From Dyadobacter soli (GTDB taxonomy: Bacteria; Bacteroidota; Bacteroidia; Cytophagales; Spirosomataceae): a DNA stretch of 64,000 nucleotides. Each line of letters begins with the position of its first letter. Within the stretch, counting starts at the first letter, position 1. A model generated the notes under the pieces. It did no database searches. It worked only from the letters and a program-made list of their open reading frames with translations, and had not been told where the DNA came from. A program made the position numbers and the translations under genes. Of the stretch, positions 7,674 through 16,213 are shown piece after piece. The stretch covers positions 186,001 through 250,000 of the forward strand of contig NZ_FNAN01000007.1 of NCBI RefSeq assembly GCF_900101885.1, in the 5' to 3' direction.

Positions 7674-9227
7674 TTAATATCCGGGATTCTGTTTGATCTG
7701 ACTGTTCCGGCTGATCTGCTGGGTCGGTATGGGAAAAAGGTTATGCTTTTCGGCTGCGGCCGTCACGCCGTTGGCCTGCGCGGTACTGACCAGGCGGTTG
7801 TGCCGGATCAGGTCCCAGCGGAAATGCCCCTCTCCCACAAACTCCTGCGCACGTTCTTTGAGCACGGCATCACGGAACTGTTCCTTCGTCAACCCTTTCA
7901 GATCGGGGTAAACCGTCGCGGGCTGCTCGAATGCGGTACCTGCTGCCCTGGCACGCCGGCGCACCTGGTTGAGCGCCTCGAAAGCGGCAGCGGTGGGTCC
8001 GTCGGTTTCGTTGATGGCCTCGGCGTAGGTTAGCAGCATATCGGCGTAGCGGATCAGCGGATAGTTTACGCCTTCTTTAAGGTAGCCGGTGGCAAAATCT
8101 ATCCGGTGAAACTTGGTCAAAAATGGCGCGTACATCGTAACGGTGTCGCGGACGAGCTCTTTCGTGCCGTTTTTGTAATAATAAGGCATCTTTTGGCGCA
8201 CCGACTGCCACTTTCGGTAGGTGTCGGGGGTTTCGGCAAAAAATGCTTTGCGTGCCTGAAAAATGACCAGGTCTTTGAGTACGTGAAACTGCACATTCGT
8301 CCCGTTGATCGTCTGCGCGGGCGGCCCGAAAAGATAGATCATCCGCGTCTGGTACATTTGCGAGGTGCTGTTGGCATTCCCCCCGTGCTGAATGGAGAAA
8401 ATGTGCTCCTTCGTGTTCTGGAAGTCGGGGTTATTGATGTTTTCATAATCTTCGAAAAGATTGAAAACCCCGCTATCCATTACTTTTTTGGCCTCGGCAG
8501 CAGCCTCTTTCCATTTCCGCTGCTGCAAGTAAACCTTGGAAAGCAATGCGGTAGCCGAAATGGCGGTAGCCCTGCCGGCGGTAATATCGGCGCGATTAAG
8601 CGGGCTCAGCAATTCCACCGACGCATTGAGGTCGGCCACGATCTGCGCATATACTTCCTCCTCCGAACTTCTCGGCTTCTCCACCTCGCTCAGGTCGGTG
8701 GTGGCTTTGATGTGCAGCGGCACGCCGCCGAACATTCTCACGAGGTTGAAGTAAAAGAATGCACGCAGGAATTTCGCTTCGCCGAGCACTTTATCTTTCC
8801 CCTGAAATTCAGCCGCTTCCATCTTGTCGATCAGCGTGTTGGCGCGGTTGATCACCTGGTAGAAGTAATCCCAGGCCGTTACAAGCTCCACGGCATCGGG
8901 TGTCCACGAGTAGGTATTCCATTCGTTCTGAATGCCGGAGCGGTCGCCGGAGCCATTGGCGGAGCCGCCGCCGATGAGCGTAAATGCGGTGACGTCGCCC
9001 AGGGTAACCCATTGTCCGTCACGGTAGTTGTCGTTCCAGAGATAGTTATAAACCCCGTTGAGCCCCAGTTGCGCCTGGTCGAGGGTTTTGTAAAAATCAT
9101 CGGTTGCCACCTGGCTGTACACTTTCTCTTGCAGGGAGTTTTCGCAACCGCTTCCACCAAGCAGCGCCAATGCGGCCATGGCTGCGGAAAAAGCCTTTTG
9201 TTTAGTTATTTTAATAGATCGGATCAT
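7674..9227 (-). CDS. RagB/SusD family outer-membrane glycan-binding lipoprotein
   Basis: 517 residues. The N-terminal lipoprotein signal ends at the lipobox LGGSGC (Cys about residue 28). SusD hallmarks follow: an N-terminal TPR-like region (FYKTLDQAQLGLNGVYNYLW, YFYQVINRANTLIDKM), AKFLRAFFYFNLVRMFGGVP, LIRYADMLLTYAEAINE and the C-terminal GHFRWDLIRH...LFPIPTQQISRN...QNPGY. SusD proteins sit on the cell surface as a lid on the SusC transporter and bind oligosaccharide. The gene follows SusC with a 20-base gap and precedes GH39, so the ligand is probably a xylan fragment. Family membership is certain; ligand identity is inference. Confidence 0.95.
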   Translation of the reverse strand: MIRSIKITKQKAFSAAMAALALLGGSGCENSLQEKVYSQVATDDFYKTLDQAQLGLNGVYNYLWNDNYRDGQWVTLGDVTAFTLIGGGSANGSGDRSGIQNEWNTYSWTPDAVELVTAWDYFYQVINRANTLIDKMEAAEFQGKDKVLGEAKFLRAFFYFNLVRMFGGVPLHIKATTDLSEVEKPRSSEEEVYAQIVADLNASVELLSPLNRADITAGRATAISATALLSKVYLQQRKWKEAAAEAKKVMDSGVFNLFEDYENINNPDFQNTKEHIFSIQHGGNANSTSQMYQTRMIYLFGPPAQTINGTNVQFHVLKDLVIFQARKAFFAETPDTYRKWQSVRQKMPYYYKNGTKELVRDTVTMYAPFLTKFHRIDFATGYLKEGVNYPLIRYADMLLTYAEAINETDGPTAAAFEALNQVRRRARAAGTAFEQPATVYPDLKGLTKEQFRDAVLKERAQEFVGEGHFRWDLIRHNRLVSTAQANGVTAAAEKHNLFPIPTQQISRNSQIKQNPGY

Positions 9228-9247
9228 GTCGATTCAAATGATTTGCA

Positions 9248-12200
9248 TTAAAACCCTAGCTTGATTTCCACCCGGTAGGTCCGCGACGACGGGTACCCGA
9301 ACCGGTCCATTCCTTTGGTAGTATTGCTGCTGCCGAACGAGTTCACTTCCGGATCATACCCCGAATATTTCGTGATCAGCGCCAGGTTATCGACGCCGAT
9401 ACCCACCCGCGCATTCTTGACAAAACTTACAAAACCGGGGATTTTGCAGCTCAGCGACACATTCTGCACGCGCAGGAACGAGCCGTCTTCCACCAGGAAC
9501 GAGCTTACGCGCTGCGGGTGCGATGCGCTCGCGGCGGGAAGCGTACCATTCGGGTTCTCGGGCGACCAGCGGTCCAGCCGCTTCGCCGATACGCCGATGC
9601 CGTCCTGCACATATTGCTGCGCCGCGAGGTTGAGCACCTTGTTGCCCTGCATACCGTACACGAACACGTGCAAACTCAGCGGGCCGAACGACAGGTCGTT
9701 CGTAAGCCCGTAACTGAACTTGGGCAACGGGCTGCCGAGGAATACATCGTCCTTTTCGGTATCGTAAATGCCGTCGCCGTTCACGTCCTTGTACCGGATA
9801 TCGCCCGGCTTGGCCGCCGGCATGGTTCCAACTTCCTTGATCTCTTCCTTAGAACGCCAGATTCCTTCCGATACCGAGCCATAAAACTCACCTACGCTGT
9901 GCCCTGGTTGGAGCCGGACCGTGTTTTTGGCATGCGGGTTCACATTCGCCCCGCCTACCCAGCCCGAGTACAGGTATTCGGCGCCTCCGAGCGAGAGGAT
10001 TTCGTTTTTGTTGAATGAAATATTAAAATTCGTCGTCCAGTTAAGCTTACCCTGCGTGTTCACCGTATTGATACCGAACTCCCAGCCTTTGTTGAGCATC
10101 GCCCCCGTATTTTTGAGCACGCTTCCGTAGCCCGTTTGAGAGGGAATCGGCACGTCGAGGAGCAGGTCGGTCGTCTTTTTGTGGTAATAATCCACCGAGA
10201 AACTGAGGCGGCCATTCAGTACCGCGGCGTCCAGCCCTACATTGAACTCGCCGGTCTTTTCCCAGCTCAGGTCGGGGTTCGCGATGTTCGACGGGAACGC
10301 TATCGGGAAGCGGGCACCGCCGAAAATGTACGAACTGCGCGTGCCAAACGAAGTACCGAGCAACGAAAGCGACCGGTACACGCCAATAGCCTCGTTACCC
10401 GTTTTGCCGTAACTCGCCCGGAATTTCAGCTGATCGAACACATCCAGGTCGCGGATGAATTTCTCCTCACCGAGCTGCCAGCCGAACGCGACCGCCGGAA
10501 ATACGCCGTACTTGTTGTTGACGCCGAATTTGGAAGAACCATCCGCCCGCACCGAGGCGGTAAAGAGGTATTTGTCCTTCAAGGAGTAGTTCAACCGCCC
10601 CAGGTACGAAATGAGCGTCCATTCACTCATATTACTGCCCGGCGCCTGCGGACTGCTGCCGAGGCCGAGGTTATAGTATTCAAAAATATCACTCGGAAAC
10701 CCGAACGACGACGCGTCCATGGTTTCGCTGGTTTCTTTCTGGTAGGTAAAGCCGCCCAGAATCTTCACATTATGGATGTCCGCGAAAGTTTTGGAATAGG
10801 TCAATGTGTTCGCATTGGTGAAATTGAGGTTGCGCACACCGATCTGCCGGGCCTTTCCATTCGCGCCGGCGGCGGCCTCCGAGCCGATCGGGAAGTATTG
10901 ATGAAACTTCCAGTCGCGGATGTCAGCACCGAAGCGGATGTTCAGGTCCAGGCCGGGGATAATGCTGTAATCGGCGTAAATGTTGCCGAGGATACGCATG
11001 GTGTTGCTGAGCTGCCGGTATTTTTCGGTCATAGTCAGCGGATTTTCGAGCCCGCCGCCCATCGGGAAATTCCGCAGGTTGACCGGCTGTCCGAACTCGT
11101 CGCGCGCCGGAATGGTGGGCGGCGCTTCATACACAGCATCGACTACATTGGAAATGCCTTCATAGCCTTTTGTATCCGTCGGCACCACGTTTTCGTCGGT
11201 CAATGTAAAGAGCAGGCTCTGCCCTACGCGGAGTTTTTTGCTGATATCCGCATCGATATTGATCGACGTGCCATACCGCTTGAAATTCGAACCGGGGATA
11301 ATCCCGTCCTGCAATGTCACATTCTCGGCCAGCATGTAGCGAACGTTCAGCCCGCCGCCCGAGAACGACAACTTGAAGTTCTGCCGCGGCGCGGAATTGT
11401 AAATTTCGCTCTGCCAGTCGGTACCCTTGCCGAATCCGGCGATCTGGTCGGGCGTGTACACCTGCGACTGCCCGAGCAGGCTCGCGCGTTCGTTCACCTG
11501 CGTGGCCCATTGGGTAGCATTCATGAAATCGAGCTTTTTGCGAATGGTCTGCAATCCGAATGCATATTCGAAATCGACCCGCTGCTGGCCTGCCTTGCCC
11601 CGTCGGGTGGTGATCAGTACCACGCCGTTCGCGGCGCGGGAGCCGTAAATGGCGGATGCCGAAGCATCTTTCAGGATTTGAATCGATTCAATGTCCGACG
11701 GATCGATCGAGTTCATCGGGTTGGCATTACCGCCGAACGAACCCGCATCGCTGCTGGCGCCGGTCTGGAAACCATTGCTGATCGGCACGCCGTCGATCAC
11801 ATACAGCGGCGAACCGCTCGCCGAAAGCGAAGCCGTGCCCCGTACCTGCACCGAAATGCCCCCACCGGGTGCGTGCGAGTTGGTATTCACCTGCACACCC
11901 GCGATTTTGCCCTGCAATGCCTTGTCGGGCGTGTTGATCGAACCTTGTTCGATGTCCTTGCCGGCAATGGTCGCGACGGCGCCGGTGAGGTCCTTCTTGT
12001 TGACCGTACCATAACCCACCACAACCACTTCGCTCAATTGCTCCGCATTGGGAGCCAGCTGAATGTCGATGGTAGTCTGGTTGCGCACTGCGATTTCCTG
12101 CTGGACATAACCAATGAAAGAAAATACAAGCATTTGACTTTCAACCACATTACTCAATTCATATTTTCCGTCACCGTCGGAAGTGGTGCCCACGGATGTT

Positions 12201-12454
12201 CCTTTCACCACAATATTGACGCCTACGAGCGGCTGGCCTTTTTCGTCGGTTACCCGGCCTTTCACCGCCTTGTCGACAGGCCTTGTGTAATTGTCGGGCT
12301 GGTACCTGTTCCCTCCGATAGCCACAGTGCCGATCAGGAGGAGGGCCGCGATCCAAAGGGATGCCGCCCAGCGGGGTGCCGCCCAGCGGGATGCCGCCCA
12401 AAGGGGAAAGCGCGGCCATTTACCCCCGCGGGGGTATGGTATAGGTTTTCTCAT
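9248..12454 (-). CDS. SusC/RagA family TonB-linked outer-membrane transporter
   Basis: 1068 residues. The N-terminus (about 1-48) is an unusual tryptophan-rich leader made of repeated WAASR/WAAPR units and a hydrophobic core. It is followed by a carboxypeptidase-D regulatory-like domain (VKGRVTDEKGQPLVGVNIVV, about 64-83), a TonB box-type segment (LSEVVVVGYGT), a plug domain with LYVIDGVPI and the SusC signature ASAIYGSRAANGVVLITTRR, and a 22-strand barrel ending YRVEIKLGF with a terminal Phe. It imports oligosaccharides together with the SusD encoded 20 bases downstream. It is first in a probable seven-gene operon running to 1570. No consensus promoter was found in the 270 bases upstream, which contain an 8-bp-arm palindrome (12664-12680). 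Confidence 0.95.
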   Translation of the reverse strand: MRKPIPYPRGGKWPRFPLWAASRWAAPRWAASLWIAALLLIGTVAIGGNRYQPDNYTRPVDKAVKGRVTDEKGQPLVGVNIVVKGTSVGTTSDGDGKYELSNVVESQMLVFSFIGYVQQEIAVRNQTTIDIQLAPNAEQLSEVVVVGYGTVNKKDLTGAVATIAGKDIEQGSINTPDKALQGKIAGVQVNTNSHAPGGGISVQVRGTASLSASGSPLYVIDGVPISNGFQTGASSDAGSFGGNANPMNSIDPSDIESIQILKDASASAIYGSRAANGVVLITTRRGKAGQQRVDFEYAFGLQTIRKKLDFMNATQWATQVNERASLLGQSQVYTPDQIAGFGKGTDWQSEIYNSAPRQNFKLSFSGGGLNVRYMLAENVTLQDGIIPGSNFKRYGTSINIDADISKKLRVGQSLLFTLTDENVVPTDTKGYEGISNVVDAVYEAPPTIPARDEFGQPVNLRNFPMGGGLENPLTMTEKYRQLSNTMRILGNIYADYSIIPGLDLNIRFGADIRDWKFHQYFPIGSEAAAGANGKARQIGVRNLNFTNANTLTYSKTFADIHNVKILGGFTYQKETSETMDASSFGFPSDIFEYYNLGLGSSPQAPGSNMSEWTLISYLGRLNYSLKDKYLFTASVRADGSSKFGVNNKYGVFPAVAFGWQLGEEKFIRDLDVFDQLKFRASYGKTGNEAIGVYRSLSLLGTSFGTRSSYIFGGARFPIAFPSNIANPDLSWEKTGEFNVGLDAAVLNGRLSFSVDYYHKKTTDLLLDVPIPSQTGYGSVLKNTGAMLNKGWEFGINTVNTQGKLNWTTNFNISFNKNEILSLGGAEYLYSGWVGGANVNPHAKNTVRLQPGHSVGEFYGSVSEGIWRSKEEIKEVGTMPAAKPGDIRYKDVNGDGIYDTEKDDVFLGSPLPKFSYGLTNDLSFGPLSLHVFVYGMQGNKVLNLAAQQYVQDGIGVSAKRLDRWSPENPNGTLPAASASHPQRVSSFLVEDGSFLRVQNVSLSCKIPGFVSFVKNARVGIGVDNLALITKYSGYDPEVNSFGSSNTTKGMDRFGYPSSRTYRVEIKLGF
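12361..12405 (-). repeat. 15-bp tandem repeat, three copies, inside the SusC leader
   Basis: On the plus strand the units are atgccgcccagcggg, gtgccgcccagcggg and atgccgcccaaaggg, with a degenerate fourth copy just before (12346-12360). On the coding strand they give TGG GCG GCA YCC CGC-like codons, hence WAASR-WAAPR-WAASL in the export signal. As the unit is a multiple of three, gain or loss of copies changes leader length by five residues without breaking the frame. Confidence 0.85.
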
Positions 12455-12663
12455 GATTTTATTAAAGCTAAGGTGCAGGCAGTATCATACCAGGCCCAGC
12501 GACTACCGGAAAGTCGGGACAAAGCATGCTCCGCCAGTTTTTTAAACACTGTTCGGAATTAAGATTCTGAAAAACAATACTTTCCTGATAACCCCGGGAC
12601 ACGGGGCAGGCAACGTTGCTGACGGGGTCAGCGGACAAAAAACAGGCAAATGGATTAGCTTAC

Positions 12664-12680
12664 CGCTTTCGGCGAAAGCG
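12664..12680. promoter_or_regulatory. Perfect 8-bp-arm palindrome upstream of SusC
   Basis: The sequence cgctttcg-g-cgaaagcg is a perfect inverted repeat around one base, 45 bases downstream of the XRE-cupin stop and 210 bases upstream of the SusC start. There is no T-run on the minus strand, so an intrinsic terminator is unlikely. It could be an operator or a small RNA hairpin. Function is unknown. Confidence 0.4.
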
Positions 12681-12724
12681 CGTCAAAGTGTGCGTATCGG
12701 GCAATTCAAATTAAACGATAATGA

Positions 12725-13279
12725 CTATACGAAAATATCCAGGTACTTCACTTCATCGGAAACCGGCATGATCCCGTGTTTTTGAAGACAGTTGAAATAC
12801 ATGCTGTCGCCTGCCTTCAAAAGGTATTCGGCATCGCCCAGCGTCATTTTCATTTCACCTTCAATCACATAAATGAATTCCTCGCCCTCGTGCGAAAGCT
12901 CGTGCTGCTTCACCTCTCCTTTTTTCGCCACGAAAAGCATCGGCTGCATTTTCTTCTGATGGTACTCGGTACCGAACGGGTAAATGAAATATCCCTTATC
13001 CGTTTTCGTCAGGTTCTGCTCCGCCGTAAGCCTCGCCGTGAAAATGGCGTTGAGCCACTCCTCGGTTTCCAGCAAACTGGAAATGTTGGTCCCCAGCACC
13101 TGCGCGATTTTCACCAATGCAGCCACCGACGGTACGGTCTTGTTGTTCTCGATTTTGGAGATCATGCTTTTGGATAAATCGCTTCCATCGGCCACCTCCT
13201 GCAATGTTCTTTTCTGGCTCGTTCTCAATATCCTGATCCGGTCTCCGATATTGAGCGTGTTCCCTTCGGCTATTAACAT
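12725..13279 (-). CDS. XRE-family HTH transcriptional regulator with C-terminal cupin domain
   Basis: The frame is open from a TTG at 13288, but the ATG at 13279 (MLIAEGNTLNIGDRIRILR) is the likelier start, giving 184 residues. An HTH_3 domain occupies about residues 10-65 (RTLQEVADGSDLSKSMISKI, then ENNKTVPSVAALVKIAQVLG). A cupin_2 domain follows at about 105-180 (HELSHEGEEFIYVIEGEMKM, LLKAGDSMYFN, KHGIMPVSDE). This PuuR-like architecture is known for sensing small metabolites through the cupin. The gene is upstream of the SusC operon in the same direction and may regulate it. A consensus promoter (13341-13370) with an adjacent 19-bp palindrome lies in its own leader, suggesting autoregulation. 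Confidence 0.88.
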   Translation of the reverse strand: MLIAEGNTLNIGDRIRILRTSQKRTLQEVADGSDLSKSMISKIENNKTVPSVAALVKIAQVLGTNISSLLETEEWLNAIFTARLTAEQNLTKTDKGYFIYPFGTEYHQKKMQPMLFVAKKGEVKQHELSHEGEEFIYVIEGEMKMTLGDAEYLLKAGDSMYFNCLQKHGIMPVSDEVKYLDIFV

Positions 13280-13321
13280 ATTTTTCAACCCTGTTTACTT
13301 ATTTGGCACTTTGTTTCATAT

Positions 13322-13340
13322 CATTCAACAAGGTTGAATG
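13322..13340. promoter_or_regulatory. Palindromic operator candidate at the XRE-cupin promoter
   Basis: CATTCAAC-AAG-GTTGAATG is a perfect 8-bp-arm inverted repeat that directly abuts the -7 element at 13341-13348 on the transcription-start side. A dimeric XRE protein bound here would block initiation of its own gene. A half-site-like TTTTCAACC lies just upstream of the start codon (about 13282-13290). The operator role is inference from position and symmetry. Confidence 0.6.
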
Positions 13341-13370
13341 CAAATATAGATGGAAAATACGACGAAGCAA
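13341..13370 (-). promoter_or_regulatory. Bacteroidetes-type promoter for the XRE-cupin gene
   Basis: On the minus strand the sequence reads TTG (13368-13370), a 19-base spacer, then TATATTTG (13341-13348). This matches the Bacteroidetes consensus TTG-N19-TAnnTTTG for the primary sigma factor. Transcription would start near 13334, leaving a leader of about 55 bases before the ATG at 13279. Confidence 0.65.
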
Positions 13371-13517
13371 GGAAAACTCTAAATATTTTATGCTTTTGTG
13401 CAATTCTTGCAGAGCCGCCGTTTTCGTTCCATGTTACGGAGCGAAAATAGAGTAGTGAATGCGATTTTCAAATGATTGGGGTGCCCCTTCCGTAGCAGCT
13501 CCGTGCGGAATTTGAGT

Positions 13518-15101
13518 TTACCCGAACAAAAAGTACAAACACCCCATCACCACTGCAATGCACGCCCAGCCAACCCATACCTTGCTGCGGTCGTAATGCG
13601 GCTGCGACGCGTAAGTTTCGGCCAGGGTTGGTAGCGAGGAGGCAGATTGCCTTTCGGGGAAGAGCAGGGAAATGACGGCCATGAAAATCATCAGGAAGGC
13701 CGTCAGCAGGAAGGTAAGCAGCATGAAGTGCGGCCAGAATGCTTTGTGGGGAAAATCGGTGAGCTGCATGGTGCCAATGCAGATGCAGAGCGGCGAACCG
13801 AGGTACAATGTGAGGTTGGCAGCGCGGCTGGTAGCCTTTTTCCAGATCACGCCCATCAGAAATACCGTCGTAAGCGGTGGCGCGAGGTAAGTACCGACAG
13901 CCTGCGAAAGGTCAAACAGCCCTTTATCGACCGTCGACAGCAGGATCGACATCAGCATCGCGATGAACGACGAGCCGATGATCACCAGCCGTCCCACAGT
14001 CCGCAGCTTTTGTGGCGAGGCGTTGGGTTCAATGATTTTGGAATAAACGTTCAAAGAAAAAACGGCACTGAATGCATTGATACCGACAGCGACATCGTAT
14101 ATCAATGCCGCAATGAGCGCCGCCAGCGTAATGCCCACCAGCCCGACGGGCAGCAAATTGGCCGTCATCACCAGGTAGGCGTGATCGGGATGGGCGAGGT
14201 TCGGGAACAGAATGTAGCAATAAATGCCGGGGAGCAGGAAAATGAAGGGTACCAGGGCTTTGAGGGCCGCCATGAGCATGGTTCCGTACTGCCCGTGCTG
14301 AATGCTTCGGGCGGCGAGGGTTTGCTGGACGATCGTCTGGTCGGTACACCAGTACCATATCCCTACCACCGGATAACCGAGCAGTACCGCATGCCAGGGA
14401 TACACCGGGTCGTCCGACGGGCGGAAAATCGTCCAGAATTCCTTCGGCGACCGGCTGATCACTTCGCCAACGCCGCCGATGCGGTCGATAGCGATCAGAC
14501 CCACGATCACCGCCGCCAGCGTCACCACCACGGATTGCAATGCGCCCGTTCGGGCGATTGCCCCGAGGCCTCCGGTAGCCGTAAAGCTCGTTGCAAGCAC
14601 GGTAGCGCCCACCGCAGCCATCCAGAACGGCACATCGAGGAGTTGCGCGATCACCAGCCCGCCCGTGAGCAACACGAAACTCACCGAAACGATGAGCGTC
14701 GAAATCATGGAATAATAAGTGAGAAATGTAAAAGAGCGCTGCCCGTAGCGCCGCAGGAGGAATTCGGGCATGGTGCTCACTTTCGTGGCAAAGTAATGCG
14801 GCACGAATACCATCGCCAGCAGCAGCAGGAACCACCAGGCCAGCCAATCGAAATTAGCGGCGACCATGCCGGTGGTGTAAGCCATGCCGCCGTAGCCTAC
14901 GAGCATGACGGGGCTCACATTGCTGCTGAAAATCGACAGGCCTACATTGTACCATTTCAGCGACCGGCCGCCCAGGAAGAGGTCGCTGGCGGTTTCGATG
15001 CGGCGCTTGCGGGAAAAATAGAGCCCTACCCCGACCAGAATGGCCAGGTAAAGCACGATAATGCCGGCATCGATGCCGCTGAGGGCCACTTTTTCGCGCA
15101 T
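13518..15101 (-). CDS. Sodium:solute symporter (SSS family), sugar-type
   Basis: 527 residues, with about 14 hydrophobic segments. It begins with SGIDAGIIVLYLAILVGVGL, followed by SRKRRIETASDLFLGGRSLK and the SSS segment WYNVGLSIFSSNVSPVMLVG typical of SGLT-like Na+/sugar symporters. WYWCTDQTIVQQTLAARSIQ (about residues 249-268) is the conserved 'W..tDQ.ivQr.laak' motif of the sugar and inositol subgroup. It would import a mono- or disaccharide across the inner membrane. The start codon is four bases from the stop of the GntR regulator, so the two form an operon. The neighbouring SusCD locus with a glycosidase suggests that the substrate comes from that glycan. Confidence 0.88.
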   Translation of the reverse strand: MREKVALSGIDAGIIVLYLAILVGVGLYFSRKRRIETASDLFLGGRSLKWYNVGLSIFSSNVSPVMLVGYGGMAYTTGMVAANFDWLAWWFLLLLAMVFVPHYFATKVSTMPEFLLRRYGQRSFTFLTYYSMISTLIVSVSFVLLTGGLVIAQLLDVPFWMAAVGATVLATSFTATGGLGAIARTGALQSVVVTLAAVIVGLIAIDRIGGVGEVISRSPKEFWTIFRPSDDPVYPWHAVLLGYPVVGIWYWCTDQTIVQQTLAARSIQHGQYGTMLMAALKALVPFIFLLPGIYCYILFPNLAHPDHAYLVMTANLLPVGLVGITLAALIAALIYDVAVGINAFSAVFSLNVYSKIIEPNASPQKLRTVGRLVIIGSSFIAMLMSILLSTVDKGLFDLSQAVGTYLAPPLTTVFLMGVIWKKATSRAANLTLYLGSPLCICIGTMQLTDFPHKAFWPHFMLLTFLLTAFLMIFMAVISLLFPERQSASSLPTLAETYASQPHYDRSKVWVGWACIAVVMGCLYFLFG

Positions 15102-15105
15102 GGAA

Positions 15106-16116
15106 TCACAACGTTTTTCGGCGGATCAGCACATTGGGCAGGATCACCTGGATACGCTGCTTCTGCATGATCGACTGCCCGGCGAGCTTGCCCATCAGCG
15201 CGAAATCGGTGGAGTAAGTGGTAATGTCGACAAACTCCTTGGCCGGCTCGTCGTTAGCCGAAAGCAGGCCCACGTCCACGCCCATGACGAGCTTCTGGGA
15301 CTTGCATTCTTTCAGGATCGCCCACATCGTGTAGTTATCGAGCGTGAAATAAGCCTTACCCTTTTCGACCGACCCGGGTACGAATTCGCTCACGATCCGG
15401 CCCCTGATGGAAAAGTCATGCAGGAACCGCTTGAACGATGAGACGATTTCTTTCGGGTCGAGGGATTTGGGCGAATGGTAAAAAATAATCTCGTCGAACA
15501 ACCTGATCTTTTCCGCCAGCGCTTCGAGCGCCGCGTATGTGGATCGTTCGAATTCCTGCGCGATGTAGCTCACCTCGCCGTCGAGCTGCTCGAACCGGTC
15601 GAATATGAGCAGGTTACTGCGCGGAATGGCTTCCAGGATCTCTTTCGTTTTGCGGTGCGGAATCGGCGCTACCACGTACATCCCGTATTTCCCTTTGATC
15701 TGGAACAATGTACTTTCGAGCACATCCACACTGCCGTGATGAAAAAACACGTCCAGATGCACTTTGCTGCCGAGCTCTTTCCGGAAATTCCGGTAAAAAA
15801 GTTCTTCGAATGTATCGAGATTATACATGATCAGCGCCACTTTCATGAACTGGTCGGTCTGCGCGTTGGTCACGTAATACCCGATCCTGTTTTTGGACTC
15901 CACCACTCCCCTGTCCACCAGCTCGCCGTACCCTTTGCGGATGGTCTCGCGGGAGAAGCTGAGCTCCTGGATCATCTGGTTTACCGACGGCAGCAGGTCG
16001 TTCGGTGAAACAATCTTCTGGTCAATCGCATTGATGATCCCTACTACGATCTGGTCGTGTTTGGAATAGGATGTCACTTCCCGCAATTCCTTTATTTTAT
16101 CAAATATGCTCTCCAT
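15106..16116 (-). CDS. GntR-family transcriptional regulator with sugar-binding-like sensor domain
   Basis: 336 residues. The N-terminal winged helix-turn-helix (about 15-85) contains DLLPSVNQMIQELSFSRETI followed by RKGYGELVDRGVVESKNRIG and YYV, the GntR signature. The rest resembles a periplasmic-binding-protein/LacI-type effector domain (VALIMYNLDTFEELFYRNFR, VVAPIPHRKTKEIL, IIFYHSPKSLDPKEIV, VMGVDVGLLSANDEPAKEF, and a C-terminal LAGQSIMQKQRIQVILPNVL followed by IRRK). This combination is common in Bacteroidetes as a sugar-responsive regulator. It is co-transcribed with the SSS symporter four bases downstream. A strong inverted repeat (16164-16208) lies just upstream and may be its operator or the terminator of the preceding gene. 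Confidence 0.88.
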   Translation of the reverse strand: MESIFDKIKELREVTSYSKHDQIVVGIINAIDQKIVSPNDLLPSVNQMIQELSFSRETIRKGYGELVDRGVVESKNRIGYYVTNAQTDQFMKVALIMYNLDTFEELFYRNFRKELGSKVHLDVFFHHGSVDVLESTLFQIKGKYGMYVVAPIPHRKTKEILEAIPRSNLLIFDRFEQLDGEVSYIAQEFERSTYAALEALAEKIRLFDEIIFYHSPKSLDPKEIVSSFKRFLHDFSIRGRIVSEFVPGSVEKGKAYFTLDNYTMWAILKECKSQKLVMGVDVGLLSANDEPAKEFVDITTYSTDFALMGKLAGQSIMQKQRIQVILPNVLIRRKTL

Positions 16117-16163
16117 TCGGCGGTCATTACTTCGTAAAGCTAAAAAACTTATTATTGACTAAT

Positions 16164-16208
16164 GAGGTTGCATCAAAATGAGTGGGGGCGCACTTTTGAT
16201 ACAACCTC
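16164..16208. repeat. 15-bp inverted repeat between glycosidase and GntR genes
   Basis: GAGGTTGCATCAAAA (16164-16178) pairs with TTTTGATACAACCTC (16194-16208) with one mismatch. An inner AGTG/CACT pair can extend the stem. It lies six bases after the stop of the glycosidase gene and 48 bases before the GntR ATG. No long T-run follows on the minus strand, so either a rho-independent-like terminator or a regulator-binding site is possible. Confidence 0.6.
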
Positions 16209-16213
16209 AAAGA

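Noticed and set aside
10136..12562. 808-codon open frame on the plus strand opposite SusC
   Set aside because: It lies entirely antisense to a well-supported SusC gene, encodes an Arg/His-rich sequence without domains or signal, and is explained by the GC-rich codon usage of the real gene.
12592..12606. CCCCG-GGACA-CGGGG hairpin upstream of SusC
   Set aside because: Only five pairs with no T-run; too short to call a terminator or operator.
13647..15170. 507-codon open frame on the plus strand opposite the SSS symporter
   Set aside because: Antisense shadow; composition is rich in His, Gln, Glu and Arg with no membrane or domain pattern, while the minus strand encodes a complete sodium symporter.
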